Under the pieces are notes generated by a model, which was given only the letters and a program-made list of their open reading frames with translations, was not told where the DNA came from and did no database searches. From the NCBI GenBank assembly GCA_004366205.1, contig SIRW01000110.1, positions 1 to 64,000 of the forward strand: a DNA stretch of 64,000 bases. Reading direction: 5' to 3'. A program made the translations under genes and the position numbers. Shown piece by piece: positions 60,411-64,000 of this stretch (position 1 is its first letter; each line of letters begins with the position of its first letter). Origin of the DNA: Actinomycetota bacterium. GTDB taxonomy: Bacteria > Actinomycetota > Acidimicrobiia > Acidimicrobiales > CADCSY01.

Positions 60411-62029
60411 CGCGCCCGACGACCCCCGCCGCCGACCCGACGACGGCCGCCCTGGCCGAGGACCGGGTGGTCCGCGGCGCCCTGCGGACCTTCGTGCACG
60501 TCCGCCGCTACCAGAAGTTCTACGCCGCCGGCGTCGTCTGGCTCGTGGTCATGGCGATGCTGCCCGCCGGCAGCCCGCTGCGGGCGCCCCTGCTCGGTCC
60601 CTCGGGTGAGTCGAGCATCACACCGGTCGACGACGTGGCCACCGGCCACCCGGGCCCGGGCGCCCCCGGCGCCAGCGCCGGGGCGGTGGCACCGTCGACG
60701 CCCGCGGGCCAGCCCGGCACCGCGTCGTCCCCGCCACCGGCAGGCCCCGGCGGAGCCCCACTCGCCGGGGCCGAGGGCACCGGCGCCGCTCCTCCCCCAC
60801 CGTTCGGGGACACCGGCGCCGCCCCGGGCGACGAAGGCGGCGACGCCTGGCGCTGCGACCTCGACGACATCCTCCCGGCGCCGGTCGCCGGGCAGGTCGC
60901 CGGGACGCTCGACACGGTCCTGGGGACCGTGCCGGCGGCGACGGGTGCGGATCTGCCGGTCGATGCGCTGGCCGAGCTCGGGTGCACCACCACGGCCGCG
61001 ACCGCGCCGGTGGCGCCCACCGCCGCGCTGGCGAACCTCGCCGCCGCCCTGGAGGCGCTCGCCGGGACGATCGACGCCGTCGCCGGCGCCCTCGAGGCGG
61101 TCGGCGCCGCGCCGGCCGCCCCCGCCGAGGTGCACGGGAGCGTCGTAGGCCTCCTCGACCAGCTGGCGCTCGACCTGGCCGCGGTCGGGCGCACCGCCGG
61201 CCCGGTCGCCGGCGCCCGCCGAGACGGTTCGGTGGACGACCGGACCGTCGTCCGCCTGCTCGGCCCCAGCCACGCCGAGCTGGTGCGCGCCACCGAGCGG
61301 GCCGACGCGGCAGGCATGGGCGCGGTGGCGTCGATGGCCGCGGCAGGGCTGCCGACCGGCGTGCAGCCGGCGTTCGTGCCCGGGGTGCCGGTGCCCGACC
61401 TGCCAGAGGAGCTGCAGCCCGCTCTCGAGGCCCTCGCCCCCCTGCTCGCCGAAGGGTGCAAGGCCGTGGGCCTGGTCGGCGTGGTCGTGTTCCTCGTCGG
61501 CGGCACCGTCGATGATGTGCCGACCGACGAGATCTACCCGCTCGTCGAGCCGCTGTTCCTGCTCTGCGGACAGGTGCCCTATCCCGAGACGACCTCCAGG
61601 TGCGCGCTCGACGACTCGTCGCCCGTCGACGGCGTGCTGGGCGACGTCTCAGGTGACGTGCCCGCCGAGACCCCGCCCGCTCTCGGCACCCTCCTCGACC
61701 AGCTGCTCGCCATCGAAGCGGCGATCGAGACGCTCACGGGCCAGACGCTGCCCGCCAGCATCGCCGCCGAGCTGAGCGAGCAGCTCGACTGCCGGACCCA
61801 GGACCTCAGCGACGACGGGATCGTCTCGTTCGGGGACGGGTCGGAGTGGGCCGACAGCGACGGCGGCCTCCCCCCGCAGGCGGACGGTGGCACCGGGGTG
61901 CTCGACGCCGGGCTCCCGGGTGGGCTGCCCGCCACGGGCGGCGACCGACCGGCGTTGGCTCCCGTGGCGCTCCTGTTGGCCCTCGGCGGGCTGGCGGCGC
62001 GCCGCGCCCGGGCGCGCCTCACTCCCTGA
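60407..62029 (+). CDS. LPATG-anchored Ala/Pro-rich surface protein
   Basis: A 540-residue protein in the transport operon with no recognised domain. N-terminal cytoplasmic part, then a helix (FYAAGVVWLVVMAMLPAG, about 38-55) preceded by VHVRRYQK. This resembles the anchor of the two binding proteins. A Pro/Gly/Ala linker and several helical Ala-rich stretches with six conserved-looking Cys follow. The end is LPATG, a hydrophobic helix and RRARARLTP: a sortase signal. GTG start overlaps the upstream stop, with CCAGGAGG before it. It could tie the transporter to the cell wall; this is inference. Confidence 0.75.
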   Translation: MTRPTTPAADPTTAALAEDRVVRGALRTFVHVRRYQKFYAAGVVWLVVMAMLPAGSPLRAPLLGPSGESSITPVDDVATGHPGPGAPGASAGAVAPSTPAGQPGTASSPPPAGPGGAPLAGAEGTGAAPPPPFGDTGAAPGDEGGDAWRCDLDDILPAPVAGQVAGTLDTVLGTVPAATGADLPVDALAELGCTTTAATAPVAPTAALANLAAALEALAGTIDAVAGALEAVGAAPAAPAEVHGSVVGLLDQLALDLAAVGRTAGPVAGARRDGSVDDRTVVRLLGPSHAELVRATERADAAGMGAVASMAAAGLPTGVQPAFVPGVPVPDLPEELQPALEALAPLLAEGCKAVGLVGVVVFLVGGTVDDVPTDEIYPLVEPLFLLCGQVPYPETTSRCALDDSSPVDGVLGDVSGDVPAETPPALGTLLDQLLAIEAAIETLTGQTLPASIAAELSEQLDCRTQDLSDDGIVSFGDGSEWADSDGGLPPQADGGTGVLDAGLPGGLPATGGDRPALAPVALLLALGGLAARRARARLTP

Positions 62030-62071
62030 CCGCCACCTCGGCAGGAACCGAGGGACCTGACGGCGAAGTCA

Positions 62072-62085
62072 GTGACATCGGTCAC
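62072..62085. promoter_or_regulatory. CRP-type palindrome, upstream copy
   Basis: GTGA-N6-TCAC, centre 62078.5, seven bases upstream of the TTGACC -35 candidate for SBP2: a position suited to activation. Confidence 0.5.
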
Positions 62086-62113
62086 GACCTGTTGACCGCC
62101 AGGTCAGCAGGTC
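62086..62113. promoter_or_regulatory. 28-bp near-perfect inverted repeat
   Basis: GACCTGTTGACC-N4-GGTCAGCAGGTC, 12-bp arms with one mismatch (13 with the flanking C/G). It could be a second operator covering the -35 region, or a terminator hairpin for the LPATG gene. Confidence 0.5.
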
Positions 62114-62120
62114 GTAAGAC
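62092..62120 (+). promoter_or_regulatory. Promoter candidate of SBP2
   Basis: TTGACC, exactly 17 bp, TAAGAC. The -10 is weak, as expected for an activator-dependent promoter. Predicted +1 near 62127. Confidence 0.4.
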
Positions 62121-62135
62121 TGCCGAACGATCTGC

Positions 62136-62149
62136 GTGACGCTGGTCAC
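62136..62149. promoter_or_regulatory. CRP-type palindrome, downstream copy
   Basis: GTGA-N6-TCAC, centre 62142.5, 64 bp (about six helical turns) from the upstream copy and about 15 bp past the predicted +1, a position that would block transcription. Confidence 0.5.
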
Positions 62150-62183
62150 GCGAGCCACCGACTGTCTGCTGGGGGGATGACGG

Positions 62184-64000
62184 ATGGCGCGATCCACGGG
62201 CGGGGGCGAGCTCGCCGAGCAGGTACGGGCGGAGCGGGCGGCGATCGCCGCCGAGACCGACCCGTGGGTGCGGCGCCGGCTGCGGGTGCGGTCCCACCTT
62301 CGGACCTACCTGCCGATCTACGCCCTGGCCACCGTGTGGGTCGTGCTGATCGCGAACTTCCCGAGCATCGAGCGCGGGGTCCGCAGCGTGGCCGGCGACG
62401 GTGGCGGGTTCGCCGCCGGCCAGAACGGCGGCTTCGACGACGAGTGGGACGGCGCATGGGACGGCGGCGCCGGGGCCGCGGGCACTGCCGGCGGCAGGCG
62501 CACGGGGGGTGGGCCCGGTGGCGGCGCGGCTGGCGCCCAGACCGCCGGAGCCGGCGGCGGCGGTGGGGGCGGCCAGGCCAGCGGAGGCTCCGTCGGCACC
62601 GTCGCCCGGTCGGGCGTGGAGTGCGTCGAAGGCGCCCGGCAGCTCCCCGACTCGGCCTACGCCGCACCGTGCGTGCCCCGCTGGGAGGGTGACAACGGGG
62701 GCGCCACCTACCGGGGTGTCACCGCCGACACGATCAGGATCGTCCGCCGCTCGTTCCCCGAGTCCCCCAACCAGCGGGCCGTGCGCGCCGCCCAGGCCCA
62801 GGCCGGGTTCGCCGACCAGCAGGTGACCGAGCGGGTCAGGGACGTGTTCCTCGAGTACTTCCAGGGCGCCTACGAGCTCTACGGCCGCCAGGTCGAGTTC
62901 GTCGACTACGTCTCCCAGCACGGCGACGCCACCGCCGAGGCGCAGAGCCAGGGGCGCGAGGGCGCCTGCCTCGATGCCGAGCAGATCCTCGCCGAGTTCG
63001 CCCCCTTCGGCGTGGGCAACGGCCAGTCCGACCCGTTCTCGGACTGCGCCTACCGCCGTGGCATGGTCGTCTTCCAGGGCGCGGCCTACTTCCCCGAGTC
63101 GTGGTACCGGGAGCGCAGCCCGTTCGTGTGGCACACGGTGATGGACTGCGAGCGCATCTCGTACCAGGTGGCGGAGTACATCGGGAAGCGCCTCCACGGC
63201 CGCAACGCCCGCTGGGCGGGCGACCCGCTGATGCGCCAGCAGGAACGCCGCTTCGGGGTGTACGTGCCCAACAACGACGCCTACCAGCACTGCGTCAACG
63301 TCTATGAGCGCGAGGCGCGGGAGAAGTACGGCGCGACGATCGCCGCCCGGTACAACTACACGCTCGACGTGTCGCGGTTCCCCGACGAGGCCGCCCGGGC
63401 CGCGGTCCAGTTCCGCCAGGCCGGCGTCACCAGCCTGGTGCTCGCATGCGACCCCATCTCGGTCATCTTCCTGACCGGCGCCGCCACCGCCCAGCGCTGG
63501 CAGCCCGAGTGGATCCTGATCGGCGTGGCCGGCACCGACCTCGAGAACTGGGCCCGTCTGTACGACGGGCAGGTCGACGGCAGCCTGTTCGGCATGAGCC
63601 AGCTCGCCGACGCCGACCGCATCATGGGCCCCGAGAGCGAGCCGGGCCGGCTCTACCGGCGCCTCACCGGCGAGGAGATCCCCGAGGGCACCACCGGCGA
63701 GTACTACGCCTACGTCCACATGTTCAACATGCTGCAGGCGGCCGGGCCGAACCTGACGCCGGAGAACATGGCCCGCGGGACCTGGGCGATGCCCCCGGCA
63801 GGCGCACCCGACTACGCGGTCGGCATGTGGAACTTCCGTGACGGGCCCGACGGCACGCCCGGCGGCCGGGCCCACACCGCCATCGACGACTCCCGCGAGA
63901 TCTACTGGGACGCGAGCGCCACCGCTCCCGACGGCAACCGGGGGGCGTTCATCCCCACCTACGACGGTCGCCGCTTCCGCAACGGCGAGTGGCCCGCCGA
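62184..64000 (+). CDS. Membrane-anchored LivK-like substrate-binding protein (SBP2), 3' truncated by window
   Basis: At least 605 residues; the frame stays open to the window end. It has the SBP1 architecture: cytoplasmic N-terminus, HLRTYLPIY motif, membrane helix (ALATVWVVLIANF, about 48-60), Gly/Ala linker, then the binding domain. Near-identical blocks to SBP1 include GDNGGATYRGV, YVSQHGDAT, REGACLDAEQI, RFGVYVPNNDAYQ, YNYTLDVSRFPDEAARA, GVTSLVLACDPISV and SEPGRLYRR. Differences cluster around the ligand-facing loops, so the two may bind different compounds. ATG 62184 with GGGGG upstream. It ends probably 5-10 residues past the window, judging from SBP1. Confidence 0.88.
   Translation, partial: MARSTGGGELAEQVRAERAAIAAETDPWVRRRLRVRSHLRTYLPIYALATVWVVLIANFPSIERGVRSVAGDGGGFAAGQNGGFDDEWDGAWDGGAGAAGTAGGRRTGGGPGGGAAGAQTAGAGGGGGGGQASGGSVGTVARSGVECVEGARQLPDSAYAAPCVPRWEGDNGGATYRGVTADTIRIVRRSFPESPNQRAVRAAQAQAGFADQQVTERVRDVFLEYFQGAYELYGRQVEFVDYVSQHGDATAEAQSQGREGACLDAEQILAEFAPFGVGNGQSDPFSDCAYRRGMVVFQGAAYFPESWYRERSPFVWHTVMDCERISYQVAEYIGKRLHGRNARWAGDPLMRQQERRFGVYVPNNDAYQHCVNVYEREAREKYGATIAARYNYTLDVSRFPDEAARAAVQFRQAGVTSLVLACDPISVIFLTGAATAQRWQPEWILIGVAGTDLENWARLYDGQVDGSLFGMSQLADADRIMGPESEPGRLYRRLTGEEIPEGTTGEYYAYVHMFNMLQAAGPNLTPENMARGTWAMPPAGAPDYAVGMWNFRDGPDGTPGGRAHTAIDDSREIYWDASATAPDGNRGAFIPTYDGRRFRNGEWPA

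Overview
The window is about 64 kb of very GC-rich DNA, densely coding, with many GTG starts and 4-bp ATGA/GTGA stop-start overlaps. It is bacterial chromosome from an actinobacterium. A BldD-type regulator, an F420-type luciferase-like oxidoreductase, a PAC2 protein, class II DAHP synthase, HrcA/CIRCE and the classic actinobacterial block nadD-rsfS-leuS-comEA-comEC-holA-rpsT-lepA-hemW-hrcA-dnaJ-rsmE all support this. I infer a member of or near the Acidimicrobiia, but no rRNA is present to fix it. I see no phage, insertion sequence, CRISPR array or origin.

Layout. 0-5 kb: lipid/transport genes on the minus strand (zinc ribbon, acyl-CoA synthetase, 14-TM MFS exporter, M20 amidohydrolase). 4.8-11.5 kb: a compact minus-strand Tad (Flp-type) pilus operon with a divergent excisionase-type HTH gene. 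11.9-13.8 kb: a tandem Sm-like protein and a membrane-anchored pseudokinase. 13.8-18.4 kb: hrcA-dnaJ-rsmE under CIRCE control, then bldD-hemW. 18.4-28.1 kb: a DUF6351 LPXTG protein, photolyase, lepA, rpsT, holA, a FolP2-like protein and comEC. 28.2-34.9 kb: DUF2079 protein, class A PBP, comEA, CnoX-like thioredoxin and an APH-like kinase. 34.9-40.8 kb: PAC2, LLM oxidoreductase, REC-EAL phosphodiesterase, TetR and a fatty acyl-AMP ligase-like enzyme. 40.9-51.7 kb: leuS, dps, tRNA-Ala, NAD salvage (pncA-pncB-nadD) with a LytR_C protein and rsfS, an orphan NuoF-like flavoprotein, a sigma-70 factor and dodecin. 51.8-53.2 kb: DAHP synthase.

53.3-64 kb is the most unusual part: a translationally coupled transport operon. 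It encodes a membrane-anchored LivK-like binding protein, a fused LivH-LivM permease, one polypeptide that joins a whole MFS transporter to a LivF-like and a LivG-like ATPase, an LPXTG wall protein, and then a second, paralogous anchored binding protein that runs off the window behind a promoter flanked by two CRP-type palindromes.

Two further threads cross the window. Many operon-first genes have a TANNNT -10 hexamer about 5-8 nt before the start codon and no Shine-Dalgarno sequence, which implies leaderless mRNAs. Several internal genes appear to use CTG or even ATC starts. Tad pilus, ComEA/ComEC, the c-di-GMP effector BldD and a c-di-GMP phosphodiesterase together suggest surface-attachment, DNA-uptake and developmental signalling capacity.
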